Source of the DNA: Chara braunii
Lineage: Eukaryota > Streptophyta > Charophyceae > Charales > Characeae
DNA: 39,516 nucleotides
NCBI GenBank assembly: GCA_003427395.1
Contig: BFEA01000127.1
Location: 163,288 to 202,803 of the forward strand
Direction: 5' to 3'
Part shown: positions 29,601 through 39,290 of the stretch, in pieces
Layout: each line of letters begins with the position of its first letter
Numbering within the stretch: the first letter of the stretch is position 1
Program-made: the position numbers and the translations under genes
The notes under the pieces: generated by a model
What the model saw: the letters and a program-made list of their open reading frames with translations, nothing else
What the model was told of the DNA's origin: nothing
Databases searched by the model: none

Positions 29601-31400
29601 TTTCCCGCTTGTCTTTCTCCTTCGTTCCTCCGTCATAGCTTTAGCGCACCAATCCCGCTATTCTACTAATCCTTACTCAAACTAACTTCACCATCTACCT
29701 CGCCTACACCGATAACCCCCGCCTATACCATTTCCCTATCCAATCTCACCGAGCGACATCTCTCTCTCCCTCTCACAACCCCCGTCATGCCTGTTTTCCT
29801 GGCCCACACTTTTCGCATGTATCCGGCACAACCTTCCGTCCGGATCCACTCGCCTCTCCGTCTGCTCGTCACTGGCTCCGCCTTCCACCACTTTTCCCTG
29901 CACTTTATCGCCCGCTTGCCTGTTGCGCCCAGTTTTTCAGGCCGCCTCTCTCCGCTCGTTCCCACTACCACCTGTCCGACAACTCCCGTCGCCGTGGCCA
30001 CCCCGACACTCTCACCGCCTTCCGCCCGCCCTCCTGCTGTTGCTCGGAGCAGCGCTGTCTCAGCGCTCGGCCCGTCGAGTGATCGTAGGAGGAAGTTCGG
30101 GAAAGCCAACTACTACACGGTTCGATTTGTCTTTCGCCCCTAAACTCCCGACCGACGAGCGCTGCCTTCGGTAGGGGCGCTGTGCACCCAACCCGGTGCT
30201 TCTAACCGCGGCGCTCGAGAGCAGCGAAGAGGGAGGGGGCAAACCTCAAGGCGCTCGGCCCCCTTTTCCATATGCATGCGGCACCGATACCCGTCCGGGT
30301 TCGGTCTCGTCAACAGTGCCCTGTTCTCACCCCCGTGTCAAGCTATCCGCTAGCACATGCGCCTCTCGATCAATACGGGCAGTGAAACGGTGGTCACGGG
30401 GCTCAAAAATCGCAACAAGGTAATAACTCTATTCAACGCGCCAAGCAGTCCGGGGTTGTACTCACTGAGCCAGGCTCTCGGGTGCCTGCCACACCCACGG
30501 CGCCGCGCCCAGGCAAAACGACGTCGGGCGCGGCTCCGGCGTAGTTTCGAAAACAGTTTGTAATTGCACTTCAAGCAACCCCGCAAATACAACACACCCC
30601 CACGCGCTCCTACCGCAGTCCCGCATCCCAAAACGGGACGCGGTTGCAAAGGGACCAGAACAATACCCGAAAAGGGAACTAAAATAAAATAACGGTAACG
30701 TCGGGGAACAACAGGATCGTTGGCACCCTGCCAGCCCCGCGGATCGGGCCCGCCGCCGCACCCATAAGCAAAATCGAGGGGGATAGCCCCACAGGGCACT
30801 CAACCCCTCAGGCTTTCGCTCCTCGCTACTCGGCTGCCGCCGCGCCGACGCCTGCTGGCCTCGATCCCCGAACCTCCATAGTAACAGCCTGCTGTCGTAA
30901 CCTATAGGGCTATGCCCAAGCCTGAGATTAGTGCCCGCAGAGTACCATACGAGACGGTGCGGCACGACGCTTTGGGCCAACAAAACGGCTGCGCGGCCCC
31001 CAATGCCCGCGCCGGCTTGTTTCTACCATGCCATAATTGCCCCGCGCGCCATCCTACGACACCCCGCTCATCGCACGTAGTCGCGCTGTCGTTGCCGACG
31101 TCGCCGTCGGGGTCGTTTCTCCGCACGTGCACTCTTCTCGGTCAAACGTAATCATCGAAAGAAAATATCCTTAATCTTTACTTAATAAATAAATAATAAT
31201 ATTACCAAGCGAAACGACCGAGGTCCGGGCCGGCTTTACGGTCAATAACTGCCATGAATCACGCCCACCTTAAACCTGCGCGCCCACACACTCGCTATCG
31301 TGGTCAACCACCTAGTCCACGCAACTACTGACTCAGCCGCGCTTAGCGCGGCATACTTAAACTCTAAACCAAACTATTTTCTGTCACTTACAAAAACCAG
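29601..31400. other. GC-rich region without recognisable gene
   Basis: Overlapping frames up to 173 codons occur on both strands but reflect the absence of AT-rich stops; none shows a known motif. Hairpins include CCGA-ACCCG/CGGGT-TCGG near 30287-30306, CCGCGC-TTA-GCGCGG near 31337 and GTGGT-CA-ACCAC near 31301. Probably the rest of the same non-coding element. Confidence 0.4.
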
Positions 31401-31429
31401 GGCGGATACCCTTGTAAGGGTATTCGCAC
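31400..31429. repeat. Terminal hairpin, second copy
   Basis: GCGGATACCCT (31402-31412), TGTA, AGGGTATTCGC (31417-31427) is an 11-bp hairpin with one wobble. It shares CAGGGC-GATACCCTTGT-AGGGT and a following CCGACA with the hairpin at 19069-19099, and like that one stands at the end of a long hairpin-rich stretch. Confidence 0.7.
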
Positions 31430-31440
31430 CGACACCGTAA

Positions 31441-32474
31441 TCACCGATTACTATCTGTAATGTACTCAAATTTTCATATCAAAATTTCACATCAGCCCCA
31501 TGATATACTCGAACCATGGTATGGTGGCATGGCGACTCATGTCACCATCAATATGCGGAAAAAGCCAGTCCAGGCTTTGGGGGTGCATGCCCCAATATTA
31601 TCCAACAATACCCAGCCTCTCTTGGTCCATCCTTCCATAAGTTCCGACTGTATGTCGTACGTCTGCAATTGGGTCCGATAAAATTATTTAGTGCCGAGAT
31701 GATAGGTTGTATCAAGACTGTACTTGGGCGGGCATTCCCAATTCAGTAGATGGAAGGACATGTCCTACGCTGGTGTGCCACTTTCTCCTTCCAAGAGATG
31801 CACTTCTTCGGGTCTCCCTCTTGGCGGAGAAGCAGCATGACTTACGGGTGAATGACCGGTATGTTCATTGCACCGAATGATGTCCTTGCTGCCTCCCGGC
31901 CTCCGAAAGCTTAGTCGGATTCTACGTGCCTCTACCCGCATCACTAGGGTGTAGTAAACCGAGTGTTCCCTCCCTTCGGTGGGATTATCATTAGAGACTG
32001 ATAGTTGCCTACAAGCGTTGGACCTAGGCCCTGGACCTAGGCTATTTCCAGCCTATGTTCAAACCCTGAACCATCATTATTTGTAGGTAAGCGAGTAGAC
32101 CTTTCCTGACCCTACCAAATTACTGGAAAATCTCCACCAAGGTCCCTAGACAATTGTACTTATGTCCCTGGGTGCTGACTACCCTCTACAGGCAGCATAT
32201 GTAACCATTAATTTTTGGTAGTGCCTCCAACTATCTTTCTTTCCCTACCTTGTTCCTATCCACGACACAACCACACACACATGACCAATAAAGTTAGTAC
32301 ACAGACCTTGACTTGGACTCATATATGCACCTTAGTAGTAGGTCACACACACATTCAGGAAACTGAGCAAATCCCAGCAGAACAAACTGAGACTCAGACT
32401 TTTTAGACAACAGATCATAAGGACGATGTAGGGCTTGGAAAAATAAAAATAAAAAAATGGCAGCTCAACGCCAC
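31441..32474. other. Unassigned sequence before the LINE
   Basis: No motif I can name. A 12-base direct repeat GGACCTAGGCCCT / GGACCTAGGCT occurs near 32021-32042. The upstream (endonuclease) part of the LINE may lie here in decayed form, but I could not recognise its catalytic motifs. Confidence 0.35.
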
Positions 32475-33123
32475 TAGCACGAATGACGCTACGATACCAA
32501 CTCGAGAAACTACGCTCACAGGAGGAACAACAATAACTCGATGATTAGGAAAAACAACTCTTAGAATGCATTCAATCCTTAGAGAACCAGCTTATAATGT
32601 TATCAGAAAGAAGGTGGCAGGGAACTCGCATATGTGAAAAATTGCACCAACACAAAATGAAAGTGAAAATGGATACGAGTTGTTTTTTTCACTATGGCTA
32701 AAGTAAGGGCGATACGCTCCACTGTCGATGCATTAACTAGATATCAGACAACAATAGCAACCACAACACCACAATGTGTGCACATAACCCGAACATTTTT
32801 CCAGAATTTCTTTTAATCCTAGTGCTCTCATTATCTGCACGAACAACGGAGCCACGACATAGATGAGTTCCTTCAGCCCCTTCAACAACATCTCAAGCCT
32901 AACGGATCACCAACATGAACTTGAAAAATTGCCCCTAACAGAAGAGGAGATCTGAACTTCTTTGATGTCGACGGAGGAGGAAAAGACCCCAGTGATAGAT
33001 GGGCTCCCAAAAGAATTATGAGAATCTTATTGGAGCCACCTCATAGAATCTGATGAATTCCTATCATGTGGATTGGATCACGAGACAAATGGGGGAATTT
33101 GTGACGCTTGCATAACCGCGCAA
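32475..33123 (+). pseudogene. LINE ORF2, linker between endonuclease and RT
   Basis: Read in frame from ~32486, the translation gives QLEKLRSQEEQQ, then a stop where a Glu codon is expected, LEC-IQSLENQL, ERRWQGTRICEKLHQ and DTSCFFHYG. This is the usual plant LINE linker ending in a KFFH-like motif. After a frameshift near 32880, LTDHQHELEKLPLTEEEI and PVIDGLPKEL match the conserved K-x-PG-x-DG-LP-x-EF block that precedes the RT. Several stops. Breaks off at CITAQ where the first insertion sits. Confidence 0.75.
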
Positions 33124-33563
33124 TGTCATTCATTAAACATGCGTTTCACGCTTAGAAACTGAACGCGTTGAACGCAACTAAACTCGTTTGTGGATCGAGG
33201 CACTACAATTCGGGCAGGTGTACGATTGGCAACTGGGGGTCGTGGGGGGTTATGGGGGGTCGGGAAGGGGCCAAATCCGTTGTACACTCGAAAAAGCGTG
33301 ATGGTGCCAAATCGTTTCGACGAACTTTCACCAACTCACCATGAGGAGAAACCCTGTCGGTGTGACAATGATGCATTTGACTGATGGATAAGGACTCACT
33401 ACATCGCCCAGAGACGCTGGCCCGATGGGGGGGGTGCGTCGCATTTTTTCCAATCAGGTGCCGTGTGGGGCGTTTGAACTGCTTTGAACCCCCACTAACA
33501 TAATTTAAAGGCGCACGTTTGAACGTGAACATGTGTTCGCCGTGTTCAGACAATTACATAGCG
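33124..33563. mobile_element. Insertion E in the LINE (word-packed, holds a ribozyme-like relic)
   Basis: Removing 33124-33563 plus one 8-base flank joins the LINE frame as ...CITAQ-GVITLLYK, exactly the expected RT context. Flanks CCGCGCAA (33116-33123) and TGGGGCAA (33564-33571) match at 5 of 8 positions, a weak candidate target duplication. Both ends of the insert carry GTTGAACG, GTTTGAACG or GTGAAC words (33136-33195, 33480-33545). The middle contains a G-run tract and a degenerate hammerhead. Terminal repeats are poor. Resembles elements A-D in layout. Confidence 0.55.
33310..33356 (-). ncRNA. Degenerate hammerhead ribozyme relic
   Basis: Aligns with the hammerhead at 6046-6105: GTTTCGACGAACTTTCACC and AACTCA, then AGGAG and AACCCT on the plus strand. 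The CUGAUGA core has changed (TGGTGA preceded by CA), stem II is weakened and the cleavage triplet reads GAC, so it should be inactive. GAAAC is intact. Confidence 0.5.
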
Positions 33564-33573
33564 TGGGGCAAGG

Positions 33574-33815
33574 GGTGATAACACTACTATACAAAAAGGA
33601 GAGAAAACTAACATCCGAAACTACTGCCCCATAACACTTCTGACAGTAGTGTTAAAAATGGTAGCAAAGATCCTTGTCAATAAGACAATCACAGTGATGG
33701 AGGACTTAATCCACCCATTTCAAACGAGGTTCATTACGAGGCAGAAAATCCAGGACAATGTTCTTGTTAGAAACGTGATTAACAAACTTTCTAGAATGTA
33801 TATTAGGCATATGTA
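33574..33815 (+). pseudogene. LINE reverse transcriptase, finger region
   Basis: Reads GVITLLYK, then after a -1 shift in an A run KGEKTNIRNYCPITLL, VAKILVNK, IHPFQTRFITRQKIQDN and VLVRNVI. This is RT blocks 0-2 of L1-type elements (consensus NYRPI-LL and Q-x-GF-x-GR-I-DN). Ends at a stop codon (ATG TAA) at ~33813-33818; the reading then continues to the KTSYD at the hAT insertion site. Confidence 0.85.
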
Positions 33816-33853
33816 ACCATTATATTCATAATTCAAGAAAACATCATATGATT

Positions 33854-34308
33854 CAGTGCCGGTCCTGTGAACGTGACCGGTCGGTCACGGGGCCCAAAAT
33901 CTGTGAACGACCGTTCACGGCGGCCGTTCACGTGGTTTCCGCCCACGTGGAGGCCAGACGGTCGGGATTGGGGCGGGAGGGGGGGGGGGGGGGGGCCTTC
34001 TACACCCCTGTGCCTTCAAAAAATAAAAAATAAAAAAAAAATGGGGTTGTGTGTGAAATGAAAAAAAATGAAATAAAATGTTTTGGGGGGTCGAGGTGGG
34101 TGGGGGTTGGCGCAGGCCCACAGGGTCCCGGCAGACCCCTCCCCTCTCTCCACACCCTCACTAAACATGGCTCGTTGCCATCCGATCTGAAAATCTCACG
34201 GTCTCCTTGCAACCCACCATGTTCAAACGAACACGAAACTTTGACCCAAAAAAGAGGCCCTTTTTTTTTTTTTTTTCAAAAATTAGAAAAAAAAATATTT
34301 CGATCTAA

Positions 34309-34340
<32 letters not shown>

Positions 34341-34544
34341 GGGCAGGTGCCCCTTTACAGTCCCCACATGTCTACGAAAAAAAAAAGTGCCACCACCAGG
34401 CAAAAAATATAAAAAAACGGAGTTCCCGCTCTGCGTGAACTCCGTGAACTACCCGCGTTCACGTTTTCGGTGAACGATGGCCGGTCCGCGTTCACCGGCC
34501 CGCGTTCACCGACCCTGTGAACGGTGAATGGGGGTACGACACTG
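33854..34544. mobile_element. Non-autonomous hAT transposon C (691 bp) with 8-bp target duplication
   Basis: Begins CAGTGCCGGTCC (33854) and ends as the inverse of CAGTGTCGTACC (34544). Flanks are ATATGATT (33846-33853) and ATATGATC (34545-34552), 7 of 8 identical: the 8-bp duplication and CAGTG ends are those of the hAT superfamily. Subterminal zones (33866-33945, 34432-34530) are packed with GTGAACG and CGTTCAC in both orientations. The core has G, T and A runs and an (AT)n. No transposase. It splits the YD of RT motif A in the LINE. Confidence 0.88.
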
Positions 34545-35126
34545 ATATGATCACGTGAACGAACTTTTTTTTCTTGACAAATGTCTGAAAAAACTTAATT
34601 TTGGACCTTATTTCCGTAGACTGGTGGAAATCTTGCATCAAAACGCCACCACCCGGGTTCAAGTAAATGGAACATCAGCCACAGAGATCCATCCCGAAAG
34701 ATCAGTGAGGCAAGGAGACCCAAGTGCCCCCGTCCATTTTGTAATAGTGTTGAAGGCACTGACAACCAACCTAAGAACACACGAAAAATACAAAAAAATA
34801 GAGTTTCCTAAATCTTGGAGGAGGCGATCCCCACTTGTTCCCTGTTCGCAGACGACCTTTCATTGATGGTGGAGGCATCCTTTCACACCCCGATAAAAAT
34901 CCAACTTGAAGCATCGATGAACCGATTCTGCAACCTCTCAAATGTGAATGTCAACTGGGGTAAAAAGACGCGGACTGGCTGGTCCACTACGAAGGAGGAA
35001 GACCTGCAGGGACCCCACAGATTAAATGGATGCGCTTGGAGGCCCCGATCAGGGTTCTGGGAATATCCATATGAGCAGAAGGCAAACCAACAACTAATGA
35101 TGAATGCATCATCCACCTGGTCATCG
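34545..35126 (+). pseudogene. LINE reverse transcriptase, palm with FADD
   Basis: Continues YDHVNE, FLDKCLKKLNFG, VQVNGT, and RQGDPSAP at 34708-34731 (consensus RQGCPLSP; the C and S differ). A frameshift before 34845 moves the catalytic LFADDLSL into the next frame (FADD codons 34845-34856), followed by LEASMNRFCNLSNVNVNWGK. The catalytic aspartate pair survives but the frame is broken. Confidence 0.88.
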
Positions 35127-36250
35127 AAAAGTTGGCCAATTGGAAGGACAGACACACCTGGCTGTTTGGTCGCTCCTTAGTCATCAACAACGTTATCATG
35201 GCGCGGCAATCGGTAATTCAGCCAAAGCCCAAAGGACGGTTGGGCATTATCGACCCAAGCACCCAGGTGATGTCTCTAGCCATACACTGGGTGAAAACTC
35301 TCCTCTTGTACCCACAAGCTCTATGACCAACCTTGGGACTAGAACAAATTACTCGACTTCCCTCTATAGTCCCGGAGCCACGGATCCTACCTTGTGGATT
35401 GAAGACTGCTATTGGACTATCCCGCGGTACTCCACCCAGTCCCAGCGCTCAGACTGGCAGATGGCGAGGGGATTTTTGAAAAATGACCCTGTTTGGGTCA
35501 ACCTGCTGAAAACCTGGTGCAAGCTCCCCTCCTCGGAAAAAATCCCCTCCACAATGTGGGAAGAACTGTATAGACAACCACTCTTCAGCAACAGATGACT
35601 CACTAACTTTCATGGGGGTGTCTGCCTCTGCATAGAGCACCCATAGCAAGGGTGGGCAAAAAACGGGGCTCTGAGAGTAGGGGACACTTGGGACAAGGAA
35701 CAGTAAGACTGGATCACATCAACCAACCTTAGAAACAAACTGAGGTATTGTCACAACCCGACAGAGGCATTTGAAATAATCACTAATGTGGCCTCCGTGG
35801 ATTGGGTCCGCATACTGCGCAAGGGGCCAAAGCTTACGACCGAGGACTGGGTCGCACTCCGGAAGCGCAAGGACACCATTGGCAATATAGTAGACCCCCA
35901 TCGTGATGGAGAAATACTGGTCAGCTGCTTTTAACGGCAAAGCAATCATCACCTAACCAGGATTGTCCCGGCTGGGGACCAGTGGCTACCACCAATGAAA
36001 GCCTTCCTGGTATGGGTTCTGAAAGAGAAGGAAGGACGGATTGCCTACCAGCCAAACACCCTATCTCCCAATTAGCTTGCGACCCGGATACACTGGCCTA
36101 CCCAATCCATGTAGAAGCGCATAGCAAAACCACCTGCACTCCCTGATGGTTAAAGCCACTTACCGAGTGCTACAGCCAAAACTCGACCTGCGGGACAAAG
36201 TTGAATTTACGGTGGCAAAAGAGGCCCTGAAGGGAATACATGTGACGCTC
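35127..36250 (+). pseudogene. LINE ORF2, thumb and downstream region
   Basis: Reads KLANWKDRHTWLFGRSLVIN, NVIMARQ, then KPKGRLGIIDPSTQVMSLAI, typical of the region after the RT in plant LINEs (W...L-x-GR-x-x-VI..., KGGLGI-D...). Beyond 35330 the translation runs through more frames (DWQMARGFLKNDPVWVNLLK, WVRILRKGPKLTTEDWVALR) with several stops. It reaches the third insertion somewhere between 36200 and 36300. Confidence 0.75.
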
Positions 36251-36254
36251 AACC

Positions 36255-37046
36255 TCACGCCCTACGCTGTTTTCCGGTCGGAGCATTTTGGTACGCGGAA
36301 CGGTCCGGGAAGAACAACAAAGATGGGGTGTTGCCAAGGACTTTTGGGAAAATTGAGTGTGGGGAAACAAACAAAACTGAGATCCCCCGTGTTGGTCCGA
36401 CTTCAGTGAAAGGGGTCCGTTGCCGCCCGGGTTGAGGAAAGAAAAAGGCCTGCGCGGGGCTCACGGTGATGGGAAATTCGATCCAAAAAGTATCGTTGTA
36501 CTTCCCAACGAGCTGTTTGCCTATGTTTCGAATGAAAGGGGGAGGGTACACACGTAGTATCCCGTTTTCGGATGAGGTCCCGTCAACATTCACTACACAA
36601 CTCCGAATCCGACGTGGAGGGCCTCTATCGAGTACCTCTCTCTCTTTGTGTTCGTCCTCGCCACGTGTGCGGTAATGGAATCCCTTGGCTCGGTGACGCT
36701 TAGTATGGCAACAGTCGCTGCACAGAGTGTTAGGCCAATGAGGCGCCACTGCCAACCACGGGATGATCAACTCATTAAACGGCAACAATAACGAATAAGG
36801 CGGAAAGTATGTATCGACAATGACGAATCCCGCACCGACGAATCCGGAGCACTGGGTCTCGGGTGGAAAGTAATAACGCCCATTGATCTTAGCGACGGCT
36901 TCTTGTTTGTCCCACTCGCATACCTGCGTCCTTTCCTCGTTGTATGTGAAAGGTCGCGGCGGGGGCACGGGAAGTCGGCGCCCAATCGGTTTGGGGCAGT
37001 CGATCCACATGGCGAAAGGGAAAAGCGCAAAATCCTTCCTAATCAT
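36255..37046 (-). CDS. 263-codon ORF of an unrecognised family, inside a block inserted in the LINE
   Basis: Longest frame of the window, from an ATG at 37046 to a stop at 36255. Not recognised. Visible parts: a Pro-rich stretch near residue 26-33; QCSGFVGAGFVIVDTYF at 65-81 and a hydrophobic run to ~100; VAPHWPNTLCSDCC at 100-113 with three cysteines; a basic/acidic middle; PAQAFFFPQP near 210. Residues 65-128 are shared with the frame at 1364-1660, so this was once a real protein in more than one copy. Its last ~10 codons may run into LINE sequence, so the natural C-terminus is uncertain. The start may lie further upstream or in another exon. Could be a host gene fragment or an accessory protein of a mobile element. 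Confidence 0.4.
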   Translation of the reverse strand: MIRKDFALFPFAMWIDCPKPIGRRLPVPPPRPFTYNEERTQVCEWDKQEAVAKINGRYYFPPETQCSGFVGAGFVIVDTYFPPYSLLLPFNELIIPWLAVAPHWPNTLCSDCCHTKRHRAKGFHYRTRGEDEHKEREVLDRGPPRRIRSCVVNVDGTSSENGILRVYPPPFIRNIGKQLVGKYNDTFWIEFPITVSPAQAFFFPQPGRQRTPFTEVGPTRGISVLFVSPHSIFPKVLGNTPSLLFFPDRSAYQNAPTGKQRRA

Positions 37047-38565
37047 ACATCATTCATTCAACGCACTACTCAATCCAATCCCTCGTTTCATCAGGTCAAC
37101 CAATCAACATCCCCATCATGCTTGCACAAGTTTTCAAGCACAATCCACTTCATGCACATATCAAGGTGAGAGGAGAGAAAACACCATAGTCCATCCCTTA
37201 TAGCAGAAACATAACGGAAAGAAGGTATGAGGGAGGAGAGACGTAGATCAGAAGATAGAAGAGAGCAGGAGACAATTACACAAGAAAGTCCGGTGATCTT
37301 TGACGGGAAATTCCGGCTTAAATGCCATGTGAACGGAACTCACGCTCGAAGACTACGCTTGAGACAAAAAAGGGCCATCCGCCATGAAATTTCACTATGG
37401 CCCCAGGTCATATATTCACTCAACCTCCGATTACGATCCTCACACAGGCACTGACGATCCCTGTCGTCACGTGCTACTCCCCGCATAGCGATCACCAGCC
37501 CACTGACTTAGTCTCTGCACGGTTTTGCCCGGATCCCACAGTCCGTGGGGCGATCCAGCGCACAACCGACAAGACTACAGTTAGCCCGTCAAGACTTTTC
37601 GATTCGCACCTTCACGCGTACCATCTGGCCACTGCTTCCTAGAAGCTGGCCAGTAAGTTGAGAGAGAGAGACTTTTTCGGACGCGCTTACGAAATTTATA
37701 GTTGCGAAAAAGGAAATAGATGCTAGGAAGGATTAAGACCGAGGTGGGGAGGGGTAAGGGAAAGCTCGGGGATAATCGCTCGAGGAAAGCCATGTCGATC
37801 CTTCGCAGCCCAGTCGTAGCCAATCAGAATCGTCGTGTAATAGGGATTTCCTTCTTACACGGCGCATCTCCTTGGCTAGAGGGGAGGAGGAGGAAATCGA
37901 CGTATTCCGACGCAAGGATTAGAGCGGGGAGAAGAAGGGCGCGAAGGATAGCGAGAAACGGGACCAAGATTCAGACGATCAAGAAAGAGAAAAGGCGCGC
38001 GAGGCAAGGGAGAGATAAAAAACGGTTATTGAGAGAGAAGGAGCGTGAGCGCGAAGAAGAGAGTGTCAAAGGTAGCGAGGGAAGCGGGAAGTGGGGAAGT
38101 TCGCATGCATGGCGCCGACGCGGAGGCAAAAAGGGCATTGAAACAGTTACAACTCGTTCAGAGTCCTCGCTAATTCAAAATTGAAAAACACCATATTCGC
38201 GCGTAGAGTGAGCGCGGGAAAAAGTCCTATGCCTATTCAGATTCACACGAAAATTCCCAGAGTTTTCCAAGACGACGTCGAGAACATTCATTCACAAGAA
38301 AGGACACGTCAGGTCCTGCTTATTCCGGAATTCCTAACCGTCGAACCAAATTCCTAGTGCGCTCACTAAGGCGCACGTATTTCCCATGTATTTCCCGAAT
38401 TGCAAAAAGGATGGAACTCCAAAAAGCGGCCCAAAATGACGAAGGTCCTTAGAGGGACGGGCCTCTCCGGTCACAAACAATGCGCATTAATCCATGGAAA
38501 CACAAAAAGGGGCCTCTTCGGCCTGTTTGTAAAAGACAACAAAAATTCGAAGAGAAGGGGGGGGG
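36280..38565 (-). mobile_element. ~2.3-kb insertion in the LINE carrying the unknown ORF
   Basis: LINE coding similarity stops near 36250 and resumes near 38575, directly after a run of about 10 G (38556-38565). The block has different composition and its features read on the minus strand: a CT-rich leader-like stretch (38150-37830), a 70-codon frame (37823-37581), a hairpin CTGGCCA/TGGCCAG with inner GCTTC/GAAGC (37625-37653), and the 263-codon ORF. I found neither terminal repeats nor a target duplication. It could be a captured gene copy, a retroposed transcript or a filler insertion. Boundaries are good to about 50 bp on the left. Confidence 0.55.
37830..38150 (-). other. Strongly CT-rich leader-like block (minus strand)
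   Basis: The plus strand is almost all purine, with repeated GAGAGA, AAGGAG and GAAGAG, giving an Arg/Lys/Glu-rich spurious ORF (37720-38184). On the minus strand it resembles a plant 5' untranslated leader; GATTGGCT (the CCAAT-box complement) lies nearby at ~37830 on the minus strand. It precedes the unknown ORF by 0.8-1.1 kb, as in the copy at 1364-2870. Confidence 0.35.
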
Positions 38566-38574
38566 TTAGAAGAT

Positions 38575-39290
38575 GACGTAGGTCCGGAAGCTGGCGCGTC
38601 ACATACACTGGTTCAAACATAGAAAAATCAAACTAGCCAAGCTGGCAGCTCTTTAGTGACGGATAGAGAATATTAGGTGTTTGCCAACCAATGATTGGTA
38701 GATTGACCACACCCATCTTGAACAGAAGGGGCTTATCATACCTTGGTGCAAACTCTGCATCACTGCCTACCCATCATGGAAATGCCTAGAGACCATTGAG
38801 CATATCTTTCTTCAGTGCCCAGGTTTGGTGTGGCTCTGGAGGTGGTGGGGTCGGGTCTGGCGCCAGCTGGGCACCTCCACACAATGACCTTGGGTCTGGA
38901 AAGTTCTACTCAGTGAGACCTGACACCCAAATCAACTGAGTGATTATGAACTCGATAAGTTGGGAGAAGAGCAGTCCCTGTGGGCCATGTGGTGGCGCCA
39001 CTACACACTAGAAATGAAGGGATATTGGCTGGATGGGCCGGAGTTTATAGACTTTATCAGTCAGCACATTCAGACCAAGATAACAATCCAATGGGACTTA
39101 ACAAAAGACAAACTGACATTTCTCAATTCCAAAACGGAAATACAAACAATCATTAAAAATTTCAGCAAAGACTGGCTAAGGGTGGGGGGGAGAAGGAGGC
39201 AGAATGGCAACAGTGGTCTGGAAAGGGGGGAATGGGGAGGAACAGGAAATTTTGGTTGGGGATTACACCTCTTTTCATGATTGGGCATCC
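38575..39290 (+). pseudogene. LINE ORF2 C-terminus with zf-RVT zinc region
   Basis: After the insertion the LINE resumes: VRKLARHIHWFKHRKIKLAK, LPTNDW, then CKLC (Cys codons 38747 and 38756), a stretch ending ETIEHIFLQCP (His 38801, Cys 38816) and WLWRWWGRVW. The C-x2-C...H-x4-C pattern is the zf-RVT region found at the end of plant LINE ORF2. Stop codons interrupt it (two in a row near 38654). A further frame of 106 codons (38960-39280) gives the C-terminal tail, ending in a Gly/Arg-rich stretch. Confidence 0.82.

Larger units (their letters stand above)
32475..39290 (+). mobile_element. Decayed L1-type LINE, interrupted by three insertions
   Basis: A single non-LTR retrotransposon ORF2 can be followed on the plus strand from the endonuclease-RT linker to the C-terminal zinc region, in the order expected for plant L1-type elements. 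It is broken by many stops and frameshifts and by insertions at 33124-33563, 33854-34544 and ~36280-38565. RT signature pieces seen in order: KG-x-K then NYCPITLL; YD-x-V (rejoined across the hAT element); RQGDPSAP; LFADDLSL; GRSLVINN; KGRLGIIDP; a Cys/His cluster near the end. The endonuclease and ORF1 are not recognised. The element cannot be active. Confidence 0.88.

Noticed and set aside
29723-31151. Several ORFs of 70-173 codons in the GC-rich region
   Set aside because: Frames overlap on both strands, none has a known motif, and high GC by itself lengthens frames.
37720-38184. 154-codon Arg/Lys/Glu-rich ORF
   Set aside because: Produced by the purine-only composition; the homologous layout suggests the other strand is relevant.
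36280-38565. Helitron
   Set aside because: No TC start, no CTRR end with a preceding hairpin, and no A|T target could be seen at the estimated borders.
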